Origin: Pegethrix bostrychoides GSE-TBD4-15B | Lineage (GTDB): Bacteria; Cyanobacteriota; Cyanobacteriia; Elainellales; Elainellaceae | Assembly (NCBI GenBank): GCA_019359155.1 | Contig: JAHHHV010000092.1 | Location: 30,048-94,047, forward strand | Reading direction: 5' to 3' | DNA length: 64,000 nucleotides | Shown: positions 39,817-48,239 of the stretch, in pieces | Layout: each line of letters opens with the position of its first letter | Position numbering within the stretch: position 1 is the stretch's first letter | Translations under genes and position numbers: made by a program | Notes under the pieces: generated by a model | The model's database searches: none | What the model saw: the letters and a program-made list of their open reading frames with translations, nothing else | Told to the model about the DNA's origin: nothing

Positions 39817-40986
39817 ATGAATTCATCCACTTCTGTCGCACCTAGCGAAATCCAGCCCATGCTCAATCAGCTCCAGCAAGAGCTGTCAGCCCAAGCCGTC
39901 GGCGTGACGCTGCGTAACGTCACCAAACGCTACGGCAGCTTTACGGCCGTTGAAAATATTAACTTAGAGATTCAGGCTGGCTCCTACACCTGCCTGCTAG
40001 GGCCGAGCGGCTGCGGCAAAACCACGACGCTGCGGATGATTGCGGGACATGAGGAGATTAGCAGCGGTGATTTGCTGATTGGCGAGCGGCGCGTGAACGA
40101 TTTGCCGCCGACCCAGCGCAACACGGCGATGATGTTTCAAAACTACGCCCTGTTTCCACATAAAACCGTTTGGGAGAACGTCGAGTTTGGCCTTAAAATG
40201 CGCCAGATGCCTAAAGCCGAACGCGCCTCGCAGGTGAACGAAATGCTGGAGATTGTCGGGCTGACTAAGTTTGCCGACCGCAAGCCAGCCAAGCTCAGCG
40301 GGGGGCAACAGCAGCGGGCGGCGCTGGCACGGGCGCTCGTCACCCGTCCGCAGGTGCTGCTGCTGGACGAGCCGCTCAGCGCCCTTGACGAAAATCTGCG
40401 CGTCAAAACCCGCAGTGAACTACGCCGTCTGCAAAAGCAGTTTGGCATGACTTTTGTGCAGGTGACGCATGGCCAAGACGAAGCGTTCGCGCTCTCAGAT
40501 CAAATCATCGTGATGGACAATGGCAGAATTGACCAAATCGGCACGCCCAGCCAGATCTTTCAGCGGCCTGTCTCGCGGTTTGTGGCGCGGTTTGTCGGGG
40601 ACAACAATATTTTCATGGGCAAAGTGCGTGAAGTCACGCCAAACTCAGTCCAAATGGAGGTTGAGGGCATCGGCACCCTGCTTTGCTGCCGCGAAAATCA
40701 GCCTGCTGAAGTGGGGGACTCTGCCGCCTGCTCAGTTCGTAGCGACAGCATGAGCCTCCGGCCCTACCCGCCAGATGATCTGAATGCACCCAACCAGCTC
40801 ACGGCTCGCGTCGTGTCCATCGAATTTACGGGCTATGTCACTCGCGTTTCGCTGCTGAGTGAAGCGACTGGCGCAGAAATCACCTACAAAGCCCGCAGCG
40901 ACGACTGGATGAAGCAGCCTGTCGCCGAAGGGCAGCTCGTGTCGCTCAGCTGGTCTAGCGACGACTGCGTGTTTCTCGCGCATTAG
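39817..40986 (+). CDS. potA: ABC transporter ATP-binding protein, spermidine/putrescine type
   Basis: A 389-residue importer ATPase. Walker A LLGPSGCGKTTTLRMI, Q-loop FQNYALFPH, signature LSGGQQQRAALARAL, Walker B VLLLDEPLSALD and the H-loop VTHGQDEA are all intact. A TOBE-type regulatory domain forms the C-terminal third. ATG 39817 is chosen because the preceding in-frame residues show no conservation and AGGT lies a short distance upstream. It heads a four-gene operon for polyamine-type uptake. Confidence 0.9.
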   Translation: MNSSTSVAPSEIQPMLNQLQQELSAQAVGVTLRNVTKRYGSFTAVENINLEIQAGSYTCLLGPSGCGKTTTLRMIAGHEEISSGDLLIGERRVNDLPPTQRNTAMMFQNYALFPHKTVWENVEFGLKMRQMPKAERASQVNEMLEIVGLTKFADRKPAKLSGGQQQRAALARALVTRPQVLLLDEPLSALDENLRVKTRSELRRLQKQFGMTFVQVTHGQDEAFALSDQIIVMDNGRIDQIGTPSQIFQRPVSRFVARFVGDNNIFMGKVREVTPNSVQMEVEGIGTLLCCRENQPAEVGDSAACSVRSDSMSLRPYPPDDLNAPNQLTARVVSIEFTGYVTRVSLLSEATGAEITYKARSDDWMKQPVAEGQLVSLSWSSDDCVFLAH

Positions 40987-41059
40987 CGCAGCGCATGAGT
41001 CTCTACTTTCCTCACCGGTTCACTTTATATCACTTTGAGTTACATCACTTTGAGCAACC

Positions 41060-42382
41060 ATGACTAAACTCTCTCGACGCGCGCTCATTCGTACCGGACT
41101 GGCCGCAGGTGCAGCAGTTGCCGCCACTCGCTGTGCCAGCCCCAAAGCCGAAGCCCCTAGCGGCACGCCTGCCAACCCAGCTACCAGCCCAGAAGTCAAC
41201 ACCAATCAGACCAAAGACGTGACGCTGCGGCTGATTGGCACGGGCGTTTCGCAGATCAACGAAATTCGCAAGAAGGCGGAAGAAGATCTCGGCTTCAAAA
41301 TTGAAACCCGCGCCCTCAGCACTGAAGAAAACAACCAGATTGCTATCACTCAGCCCGGTCAGTACGACCTGTTTGACGGCGAGTATTTTAGCCTGCCGCT
41401 GGTGGTGCCCTCCGGCAACTTGCAGCCGATCGATATCAGCAAGATCAAAGAATTTGCCAACATCGTGCCAATCTTCACCGAGAATAAGTTTGACGGAGCG
41501 AAGGTTGAGAACGCTCAGGGTACTTACCCCTATAAGGTGATGTACGTCAAAGATCAAGACTCTAAAGAATTTGCCAGTGAAGCAACGGGCTGGGCGACTC
41601 TGATTCCGTTCCAGTACAACGCCGACACGCTGGGCTACCGTCCTGACCTGGTTGGCGGCACCAAGATTACGAGCTGGGCGCAGCTGTTTGATCCCGAATT
41701 TAAGGGCAAGACTTCGATTCTAGATATTCCGTCAATTGGCATCATGGATGCGGCGATGGTGACCGAATCGGCTGGGCTCGTCAAGTTTGGCGACAAAGGC
41801 AACATGACCAAAGCCGAGATTGATCAAGTTACCGATATTCTCAAGGAGCAAAAGAAAAACGGTCAGTTCCGCGCTTTCTGGAAGACGTTTGATGAGTCAG
41901 TCAACCTGATGTCGTCAGGCGAAGTGGTGTTGCAATCTATGTGGTCGCCTGCGGTTACTGCCGTTCGCTCCAAAGGGGTTGAATGCATCTACGCGCCGCT
42001 GAAAGAAGGCTACCGCGCCTGGGGCGGCGGCGTGGGCTTGTCCAAGAATCTCTCCGGCATTCAGCTCGATGCCGCCTACGAATACCTCAACTGGATGTTG
42101 GACGGCTGGATGGGCGCGTTTCTGGGTCGTCAGGGCTACTATAGCGCCGTGCCCGAAAACGCCCAGAAGTTTATGTCGCCCGCTGAGTGGGACTTCTGGT
42201 ACGAAGGCAAGCCCGCCGCCGAAGATATGGTTGACCCCTTTGGCAAAACCCTGGAGAAGAAAGGCGCAGTGCGCGACGGCGGCTCGTTCAAAGAGCGGAT
42301 GGGCAACGTCGTTGTCTGGAACTCCACGATGGAAGAGCAGGTATATTTGGTCAAGAAGTGGAACGAGTTTATCGCGTCGTAG
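41060..42382 (+). CDS. potD: ABC transporter substrate-binding protein, polyamine type
   Basis: A 440-residue extracellular binding protein. The N-terminus (LSRRALIRTGLAAGAAVAATRC) has a twin-arginine followed by a hydrophobic stretch and a cysteine at residue 24, suggesting a Tat-exported, possibly lipid-anchored protein. Mature-domain features such as YDLFDGEYFSLP, IPFQYNADTLGYRP and LNWMLDGWMGAFLGRQGYYSAVP match PotD-like proteins. The exact ligand is not predictable from sequence alone. It lies between potA and the two permeases. Confidence 0.85.
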   Translation: MTKLSRRALIRTGLAAGAAVAATRCASPKAEAPSGTPANPATSPEVNTNQTKDVTLRLIGTGVSQINEIRKKAEEDLGFKIETRALSTEENNQIAITQPGQYDLFDGEYFSLPLVVPSGNLQPIDISKIKEFANIVPIFTENKFDGAKVENAQGTYPYKVMYVKDQDSKEFASEATGWATLIPFQYNADTLGYRPDLVGGTKITSWAQLFDPEFKGKTSILDIPSIGIMDAAMVTESAGLVKFGDKGNMTKAEIDQVTDILKEQKKNGQFRAFWKTFDESVNLMSSGEVVLQSMWSPAVTAVRSKGVECIYAPLKEGYRAWGGGVGLSKNLSGIQLDAAYEYLNWMLDGWMGAFLGRQGYYSAVPENAQKFMSPAEWDFWYEGKPAAEDMVDPFGKTLEKKGAVRDGGSFKERMGNVVVWNSTMEEQVYLVKKWNEFIAS

Positions 42383-42410
42383 TCCAGTTATAGTCCAGTC
42401 GCAGTCTAGT

Positions 42411-42434
42411 CGCCCCCACGACATGGGGGCGTTT
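42411..42434 (+). terminator. Hairpin between the binding-protein and permease genes
   Basis: Perfect 8-bp stem CGCCCCCA/TGGGGGCG with a 5-nt loop and a short TTT tail, 28 nt after the potD stop and just before the next start at 42445. Such intercistronic hairpins usually stabilise the upstream mRNA or partly terminate transcription, giving more binding protein than permease. Confidence 0.6.
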
Positions 42435-42444
42435 CTAATCAACC

Positions 42445-43302
42445 ATGACCAAAACCTGGAAAACTTATCAGCCCTATGCGCTGGCGCTGCCGCAGACGCT
42501 GGTGTTTCTGCTGTTTTTGATCCTGCCGATTCTGATGATTGGGCTGGTCAGCTTCTGGCAGTTTAACGGCTACGCGATGGTGCGCGAGTTTACGCTGGGC
42601 AACTACACCGATATTTTCACCTCAAATGTCTATGTCTCTACCTATTTGAATACGTTTAAGTACGTGCTGCTGGTCTGGTTCTTTTGCTTAGCAATTGCCT
42701 TTCCGGTTGCGTACTTCCTAGCCTTTCATATCCAGAATCAGTCGCTGCAAATTATCTTATTTTTGGTCTGCACTGTTCCCTTCTGGACATCCAACATTAT
42801 CCGAATGATTTCCTGGATTCCGGTTCTGGGCAAAGAAGGGCTCATCAACAGCCTGCTGATGCATCTGAATCTGGTGCAGGAACCCGTGACCTGGCTGCTC
42901 TACTCCGATTTTGCCGTCGTGCTGGGCATGGTGCATCTCTACAGCTTTTTTATGATTGCCCCTATTTTCAACAGCATGATGCGGATTGAGCGAAACCTGA
43001 TCACGGCAGCTGAAGATATGGGCGCGTCGGGCTGGCAGATTTTGCGCGAGGTGATCTTGCCGCTCTCAGCTCCCGGCATCGCCATCGGCTCCATTTTTGT
43101 GGTGACGCTAGTCATGGGCGAATATGTGACGGTGCGGCTGATGGGCGGCGGGCAGTCGGCCTCGGTAGGCAAGCTAATTCAGACTCAGATTGGCAGCTTG
43201 CAGTATCCGCTGGCGGCGGCCAACGCAGTGATTTTGCTGATCGTGACGCTAATTCTGGTGATTGGCATTCTCCGCGTGGTGGATATTCGCAAAGAGCTGT
43301 GA
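42445..43302 (+). CDS. potB: ABC transporter permease, PotB type
   Basis: A 285-residue permease with six predicted membrane segments. The EAA loop reads AAEDMGASGWQILREVILPLSAPGI, the coupling site for the ATPase. Placement after potD and before a second permease supports assignment as the first polyamine-type permease. Confidence 0.88.
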   Translation: MTKTWKTYQPYALALPQTLVFLLFLILPILMIGLVSFWQFNGYAMVREFTLGNYTDIFTSNVYVSTYLNTFKYVLLVWFFCLAIAFPVAYFLAFHIQNQSLQIILFLVCTVPFWTSNIIRMISWIPVLGKEGLINSLLMHLNLVQEPVTWLLYSDFAVVLGMVHLYSFFMIAPIFNSMMRIERNLITAAEDMGASGWQILREVILPLSAPGIAIGSIFVVTLVMGEYVTVRLMGGGQSASVGKLIQTQIGSLQYPLAAANAVILLIVTLILVIGILRVVDIRKEL

Positions 43303-43324
43303 CTAAATGCTGTGACTAAACGCT

Positions 43325-44134
43325 ATGACTAAACGCCCGCTCTCTTTTTATCTATTGGCTGCATTCTTCGGGCTATTTGTGCTGTTTCTCTACGGCCCGA
43401 TGTTCGCAATTTTTCTGCTGTCGCTGCAAGGCGAAGAGGGCGGCCTCACCTTTCCAATGCGCGGCTTCAGCTTTTACTGGTTGGGGCAGGTGTTTCAAGA
43501 GCAGCGGGTGGGCAGCTTCACCGAATCATTTGTCCGCTCAATGGCGCTGGGCTTAGCTGTCGTGCTGCTCTCGGTGATTGTGAGCGTTATGGCGGGACTG
43601 GCGTTTCGGTCGCGATTTCGGGGGGCGACGCTGCTGTTTTATCTGACGATTTCTAGCCTAATTGTGCCGAGCGTGCTGGTGTCGTTGGGGATTGGCATTA
43701 CCTTTCAGGTGTTGGGTCTCGAAACTCAGTGGTTCTCGTCGGGGCTGGGGGCGCATTTGACCTGGACAGTGCCGTTTGCCTTTTTGATTGTGCTGGGTGT
43801 CTTCAATCGCTTCAATCCATCCTACGAAGAGGCGGCACGCGATCTGGGCGCTAGCGATCCGAAGACGTTTTGGGAAATTGTCTTTCCGCTGATAGCGCCG
43901 AGCCTCATTGGCATCAGCCTGCTGGCGTTCACGCTCTCATACGATGAGTTTACGCGCACCTCGTTGGTTTCTGGTCAGAAAAACACGCTGCCGCTGGAGG
44001 TGTTTGGCATGACCACCAACGTCACCTCACCCGCTCTCTATGCGTTGGGCACGTTGACGACGCTATTTTCGTTCACGATGATTACACTCGCTTTCCTGAC
44101 CTTCCGATTTTTCTCGAAGCGGCAGGCGCAATAG
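43325..44134 (+). CDS. potC: ABC transporter permease, PotC type
   Basis: A 269-residue permease, the partner of the preceding one. It has six membrane segments and the EAA loop EEAARDLGASDPKTFWEIVFPLIAPSL. The start at 43325 follows the potB stop by 22 nt. It ends 10 nt from a convergent gene. Confidence 0.88.
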   Translation: MTKRPLSFYLLAAFFGLFVLFLYGPMFAIFLLSLQGEEGGLTFPMRGFSFYWLGQVFQEQRVGSFTESFVRSMALGLAVVLLSVIVSVMAGLAFRSRFRGATLLFYLTISSLIVPSVLVSLGIGITFQVLGLETQWFSSGLGAHLTWTVPFAFLIVLGVFNRFNPSYEEAARDLGASDPKTFWEIVFPLIAPSLIGISLLAFTLSYDEFTRTSLVSGQKNTLPLEVFGMTTNVTSPALYALGTLTTLFSFTMITLAFLTFRFFSKRQAQ

Positions 44135-44144
44135 CCTCATGATG

Positions 44145-45335
44145 TCACTTCCAAGCGCCAGACTCACAGTTGACCAGCCGCTCAATCACGGCAATTTTGT
44201 CGCTGTCTCCCTGAGCGCGAAGCTGCTGCTCCATGCCAATATTGACCAATTCCATCCCCAAACGCACCAGATAAGCCTGATCGTTTTGAGAGGGCGGTGC
44301 GCTCAGAGCGGTCATGTTATCGCGAAATGACTGGCCAGCATCCAGGTCAAGCTGCTGCGTCAGAGTTTCCACCACGTATTTTTGCTCAGGTCGCGCGGTG
44401 GAGAGCAGTGCCTCCATCGGCTGATTGAGCAGCTGCTGCTGAGTCTCGCCCGCCTGCTCTTGCAGCCAGACTTCCAGCGTCGAAACGGGCAGGTCTGTGG
44501 ACTGCTCGTCAACTTTAGCAAAGGCGTGAGCCTCAGCATAAGAGACTCGCCCGTCCTGGTCATAGTCGGCTGAAGCGACCGCTTTACCTGTACGGTCGCG
44601 GCCACTCAGCCCTGCAAAAAAGCTAGAGCTGTAGTCGCGGTAGTCGGCCTCATTGACTTCGGCAGTGCAGCCGACCGAGGTGCGCGTCTTGACGGTGGCA
44701 AAAAAGCCGCAGCGGGTTCGTAGCGTCACCGGATTTTTGGGATCGCCGCCCTCGTAGATTAAGTTGGCAAACGAGCCGGAATAGCACTGCGACATCATTG
44801 TGACGACAGGCGTGGTGGCGGGCAGCTGATCGAGCGCGGTGGTAAACTCCTGCACCGAGAGCGGATCTTCGCCCCACAGGATCATGGCGTTGTTGTTGGA
44901 GTCGGCTGGGTTGCGGTAGCCATGGCCTGTGAAGTAGAAAAATACGGAGCCGCTCGCCTGCTGCATCCAGCTGTAAAAATTATCCCGCGTCGATGCGCCA
45001 GCCAAATGCGGAATTTCGGGTGGCTTAAACTGCTCTTTCGTGCCATTCAGGTAGCGAACCGTAGCCTGCCCGTCGGTGCCATTGGCGAAGTAGGTGCTGG
45101 CAGCAGCAGGGTCAAAGCCCAGCGTCTTGAGGGTGCGCTGAAAGTACAGCACATTTTTCTCGAGCGCGATTTCGTTGTAGCTAGGCGCACCGCCACCCGC
45201 CATCACGAGAAAGTTAGGTGTTGTACTCTGACAGGTGGAGACTGTCGCCGAGGCCGGATGTGCTACACCACTGCACCAGACAGGCAGCGATATCCCAAGT
45301 AATATGCCTAGAGCGCGATAACGGCAAGCAACCAT
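44145..45335 (-). CDS. Caspase-like (C13/C14-type) secreted protein with EF-hand loop
   Basis: A 396-residue protein if read from ATG 45335, which gives a plausible signal peptide (RALGILLGISLPVWCSGVAHPASA). The caspase-fold dyad is visible: His138 in FFYFTGHG and Cys184 in MMSQCYSGS. A canonical EF-hand loop, residues 257-268 (DYDQDGRVSYAE), suggests calcium dependence, as known for metacaspases. Substrate and role are unknown. An in-frame ATG at 45434 would add 33 residues before the signal peptide. Confidence 0.7.
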   Translation of the reverse strand: MVACRYRALGILLGISLPVWCSGVAHPASATVSTCQSTTPNFLVMAGGGAPSYNEIALEKNVLYFQRTLKTLGFDPAAASTYFANGTDGQATVRYLNGTKEQFKPPEIPHLAGASTRDNFYSWMQQASGSVFFYFTGHGYRNPADSNNNAMILWGEDPLSVQEFTTALDQLPATTPVVTMMSQCYSGSFANLIYEGGDPKNPVTLRTRCGFFATVKTRTSVGCTAEVNEADYRDYSSSFFAGLSGRDRTGKAVASADYDQDGRVSYAEAHAFAKVDEQSTDLPVSTLEVWLQEQAGETQQQLLNQPMEALLSTARPEQKYVVETLTQQLDLDAGQSFRDNMTALSAPPSQNDQAYLVRLGMELVNIGMEQQLRAQGDSDKIAVIERLVNCESGAWK

Positions 45336-45485
45336 TTTAGCTATAGTCCAAGCGTGAGGTTTAGCGAGTGCGCTCCATCTCTCGACCATCGCAGCTGAGT
45401 TGGAACTCAATCCTAGTTTAGTCAGTCTTGGCATTTAGGAACATTTTGCTGTCGAAGTCGTACTGTTTTGTCAGAGGTAATGACT

Positions 45486-45878
45486 GTGAAACTTTTAAAA
45501 TCAGCAATTGCAACCAGTATGCTGCTCATTGGCGTTCTAGCCGGAGCACCGCAAGCTTCAGCCGAATCCGTATTTGACAGAATTGGCAATTGGTTTGATC
45601 GAACCGTTAATGACACGGGTGAAGCCATTGATCAAACTGCTAATGATGTCGAACCTGCTGTTGACAGTGCTGTTGACGATACGGGTGAAGCCATTGACGA
45701 TGCCGCTAATGCTGTGGATGATGCTGCCAAGGATACGGGCGAAGCTATTGATAACGCAGCAGATGATACTGCTGATGCAGTTGATAGCGCAGCAGATGAT
45801 ACAGGCGAAACCGTGGATGATAGCGCTGATGCCGTAGATGATGCGGTGGACGATACTGCTGACTCGGTTTCCAAATAA
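45486..45878 (+). CDS. Secreted acidic 11-residue-repeat protein
   Basis: About 130 residues. A signal peptide (KLLKSAIATSMLLIGVLAGAPQASA) is followed by a short linker (FDRIGNWFDRT) and then an almost pure Asp/Ala/Thr/Val region. The repeats have 11-residue periodicity (DTGEAIDxAAx) in two 40-residue super-units, each 11+11+11+7. This would form long amphipathic helices and resembles LEA/apolipoprotein-like hendecads by pattern only. GTG 45486 lies 8 nt after AGAGG; ATG 45480 is the alternative. Function unknown. Confidence 0.6.
   Translation: MKLLKSAIATSMLLIGVLAGAPQASAESVFDRIGNWFDRTVNDTGEAIDQTANDVEPAVDSAVDDTGEAIDDAANAVDDAAKDTGEAIDNAADDTADAVDSAADDTGETVDDSADAVDDAVDDTADSVSK
45612..45851 (+). 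repeat. Two 120-bp tandem units encoding a 40-residue super-repeat
   Basis: Units 45612-45731 and 45732-45851 each begin with a DTGEAID codon run and share roughly two thirds of encoded residues. Each unit is three 11-residue repeats plus one 7-residue repeat. Confidence 0.8.
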
Positions 45879-45916
45879 GATGCTTACTGCATCTCTACTA
45901 CATCTCTAGATCTAAA

Positions 45917-48217
45917 TTACGTCCGAGTGAACAACAAGGTTATATCAGTCACCTGCACGTTCAGCAGTGTCGCGACTGTCTGGCCTGCGTAGAGCAGCAC
46001 TGTATTTTGGCCTGAGAGTTGCGCTGAGATTTGCCCTAGCGCATTTTGATTCTCCCAGCTCAGCCAGTCTTCTGCGACGACGAAATCTTGGATGATAGCA
46101 GTGCCCAACTGGCTCAGCACAAACTGATCGCTGCCGCTGCCGCCATTGAGCTGGTTCAGGCCAGCGCCACCGCTGAGAATATCGTCTCCAGTGCCGCCCC
46201 AGAGCGCATCGTTACCCTGACCGCCGCGTAGCTTATCATTGCCACTGAGACCGGCCAGCCTATCATTGCCCGCTTGTCCATCAATGATGTCGTCTGAGTT
46301 TTCAAGTCCCTGCGTGATGTTATCCAGCCCATTCAAGAACGTGACGATGTTGGGGCGCAAGACCTGCTCTAGCGTCTGATCTGAGTTGATTACATCAAAC
46401 TGGTCTTGAATGGCCGTTTCACTCGCAAACAGCAGGTTGCCAACTGTGACCGCCGCTGAGGTGGCAACCGATAGATTATCTAAGTTTTCCAGGCTGAAAT
46501 TCTGGAGTGTGATGGTTAGCGCTACTTCAGATTCAAACCTAATGACTAAATCGCCACCCTGCTGCTCTAGCAGCATTGAGTTTGCGGTCAGGTGGCTGTC
46601 TAGCAGTTGCAGCATGTCGATTTGGTCAATTGCCAGACTTGGTACCACACCCCGCCCCACGCCATCAAAGTTGCTGATGACGTAGTGCCCGATTGGCAAA
46701 GCTAAGGTGCTGTGCCCCGCAGGCAGAACTAACGCTAGTGACTCAGGTTCGACAGGCAGCAGTTCTGAGCTGGTAGGGTCTGGCTGAGCATCGGGTGTTG
46801 TGTCAGGTAGGACATCGGTGACGGGCAATTCAGAATCAGACGGCACTGGATCAACTGGAACAGCCAACTTGACGGGATCTGCGGCGGGCGGCTCATTTGG
46901 CAGTTCATTTGGCGTTTCACTCGGCGGTTGATCAAACAGCAGCAGGTTGGCAGGCGGCAGATCGATCGGCAGAGTTTTAGGTGGAGAGCGCCACGCTGCT
47001 GGAAGCGGCAGTAAAACAGGTGAGAAACTGGGCAGCGAAGCGAAGGTATCAGCTAGGTTTGCAGCTTGGAACGGCAAAATTATCCACAGCGGGACAGCCT
47101 GAAGCGGTTGGTTCAGCCTTATGCTAGCTAAATTATCTGCGCCCCGATTGAGGCTGATTCGTAGGGCTGGGTTGTGCCGCTCTAGATTTCTGGCCGATAA
47201 GCTAAAGCGCTGAAGCCTGACCCATGCTTGGATTGGATCGACTAGCTGGCTGGCTGGTTGACTAGCTGGTTGACTAGCTGGTTGACTAGCTGGTTGACTA
47301 ACTGGTTGACTAGCTGGGAAAGACGAGTCGGGTATCAACTGGCCGTCTTGGTCAAACAGCAGCGACTGTGAGAGATCAAGGGAGAGATGATCAATTGAGA
47401 GATCAAGCGATAAATCAAATAGCGGCATGATAGGAGCAGTGATCTGCTGAGCCGGAGCTTGCTCCATTTGCCCCAAGCGAGTCACCAACAAGTCGATTAG
47501 CAAAAGCTGTGAGAGCCAGAGCGCCAGCAAATAGACTGACTCAGCGCCGGGGGGACGCAGCGAAGACGAAAAAGCAGGCGATAGGAAGCTAACCCGCGCA
47601 GGAACAGCAGGACTCGGCTCGGCTGAACCTGGCTCTAAATTCAGCGATTCAGAACTAGGTTCACTGAGAGATGCTGGCTCATTGGTTGGCGCTGGCTCTA
47701 ACTTTAACTCTGACTTTAGCTCTGGCTGGGGCTGATCAGACTCAGCCGCCTGCAAAATCTGCTGAAGCTGCACAGCCGTCGCCCACTGGTTTAGAAACTG
47801 GCTAACGGTCAGAATGCTGCTGGTATTTTCAGGGTGATTAGCCTGCTGGTAGCGGCTGGGATTGAAACAAACCACTATCAGCTCTCTGGCGTTGGCATAC
47901 TGCAGCTCCAGCGCCTCTAATTCGCCCCAGACAAAGCTCGACTGGCGGTAGCGATAGTTAGGCGGCAGTTGCAGCACTTGGGCGAGCTGAGTGAGCCAGT
48001 TAGTTTTGGCACTGCTAGTCAGATTGCTGGCCAGATCGCCGGTAAGATGATTGGCACGACCCAGCAGATAATCTAGCGTCTCCGGCATCACGTAGGCCGT
48101 TAGCTGCGGATAGCGCTTGAGTTCAGCGAACAGAAACTCTGCATAGATCCAATGCAGGGACTCCGGCTGATTTGCAGCTTCGAGCAGGTCGTGTACGACC
48201 AGTAAATTCCGGAGCAT
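45917..48217 (-). CDS. PIN-like domain fused to proline-rich linker and RTX calcium-binding repeats
   Basis: A 766-residue protein. Residues 1-145 look like a divergent PIN (VapC-type) nuclease domain: VVHDLLEAAN, YVMPETLDYLLG, then ELEALELQYANARELIVVCFNPSRY...ILTVSQFLNQW, which aligns by eye with the end of PIN family toxins. Residues ~160-490 are Ser/Pro/Glu-rich and disordered, with a SQPA tetrapeptide array. The C-terminal ~120 residues carry RTX nonapeptides (GNDRLAGLSGNDKLRGG; GNDALWGGTGDDILSGG). It starts 22 nt after a HicB-like gene on the same strand. The PIN call is by motif order only and catalytic acids are partly unclear. Confidence 0.55.
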   Translation of the reverse strand: MLRNLLVVHDLLEAANQPESLHWIYAEFLFAELKRYPQLTAYVMPETLDYLLGRANHLTGDLASNLTSSAKTNWLTQLAQVLQLPPNYRYRQSSFVWGELEALELQYANARELIVVCFNPSRYQQANHPENTSSILTVSQFLNQWATAVQLQQILQAAESDQPQPELKSELKLEPAPTNEPASLSEPSSESLNLEPGSAEPSPAVPARVSFLSPAFSSSLRPPGAESVYLLALWLSQLLLIDLLVTRLGQMEQAPAQQITAPIMPLFDLSLDLSIDHLSLDLSQSLLFDQDGQLIPDSSFPASQPVSQPASQPASQPASQPASQLVDPIQAWVRLQRFSLSARNLERHNPALRISLNRGADNLASIRLNQPLQAVPLWIILPFQAANLADTFASLPSFSPVLLPLPAAWRSPPKTLPIDLPPANLLLFDQPPSETPNELPNEPPAADPVKLAVPVDPVPSDSELPVTDVLPDTTPDAQPDPTSSELLPVEPESLALVLPAGHSTLALPIGHYVISNFDGVGRGVVPSLAIDQIDMLQLLDSHLTANSMLLEQQGGDLVIRFESEVALTITLQNFSLENLDNLSVATSAAVTVGNLLFASETAIQDQFDVINSDQTLEQVLRPNIVTFLNGLDNITQGLENSDDIIDGQAGNDRLAGLSGNDKLRGGQGNDALWGGTGDDILSGGAGLNQLNGGSGSDQFVLSQLGTAIIQDFVVAEDWLSWENQNALGQISAQLSGQNTVLLYAGQTVATLLNVQVTDITLLFTRT
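47240..47317. repeat. 12-bp coding tandem repeat (SQPA array)
   Basis: About six copies of a 12-bp unit (GACTAGCTGGTT on the + strand) encode Ser-Gln-Pro-Ala repeats in the linker of the PIN-RTX protein. The period is a multiple of three, so copy-number change keeps the frame. Confidence 0.85.
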
Positions 48218-48239
48218 GAGTGCCGATGTTCAGGGGAAT

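Noticed and set aside
41045..42442. Two antisense ORFs (170 and 175 residues) opposite the polyamine binding-protein gene
   Set aside because: Shadows of a well-supported gene.
47240..47317. Repeat array considered as a CRISPR
   Set aside because: The unit is 12 bp with no spacers, and it encodes a tetrapeptide repeat in frame.
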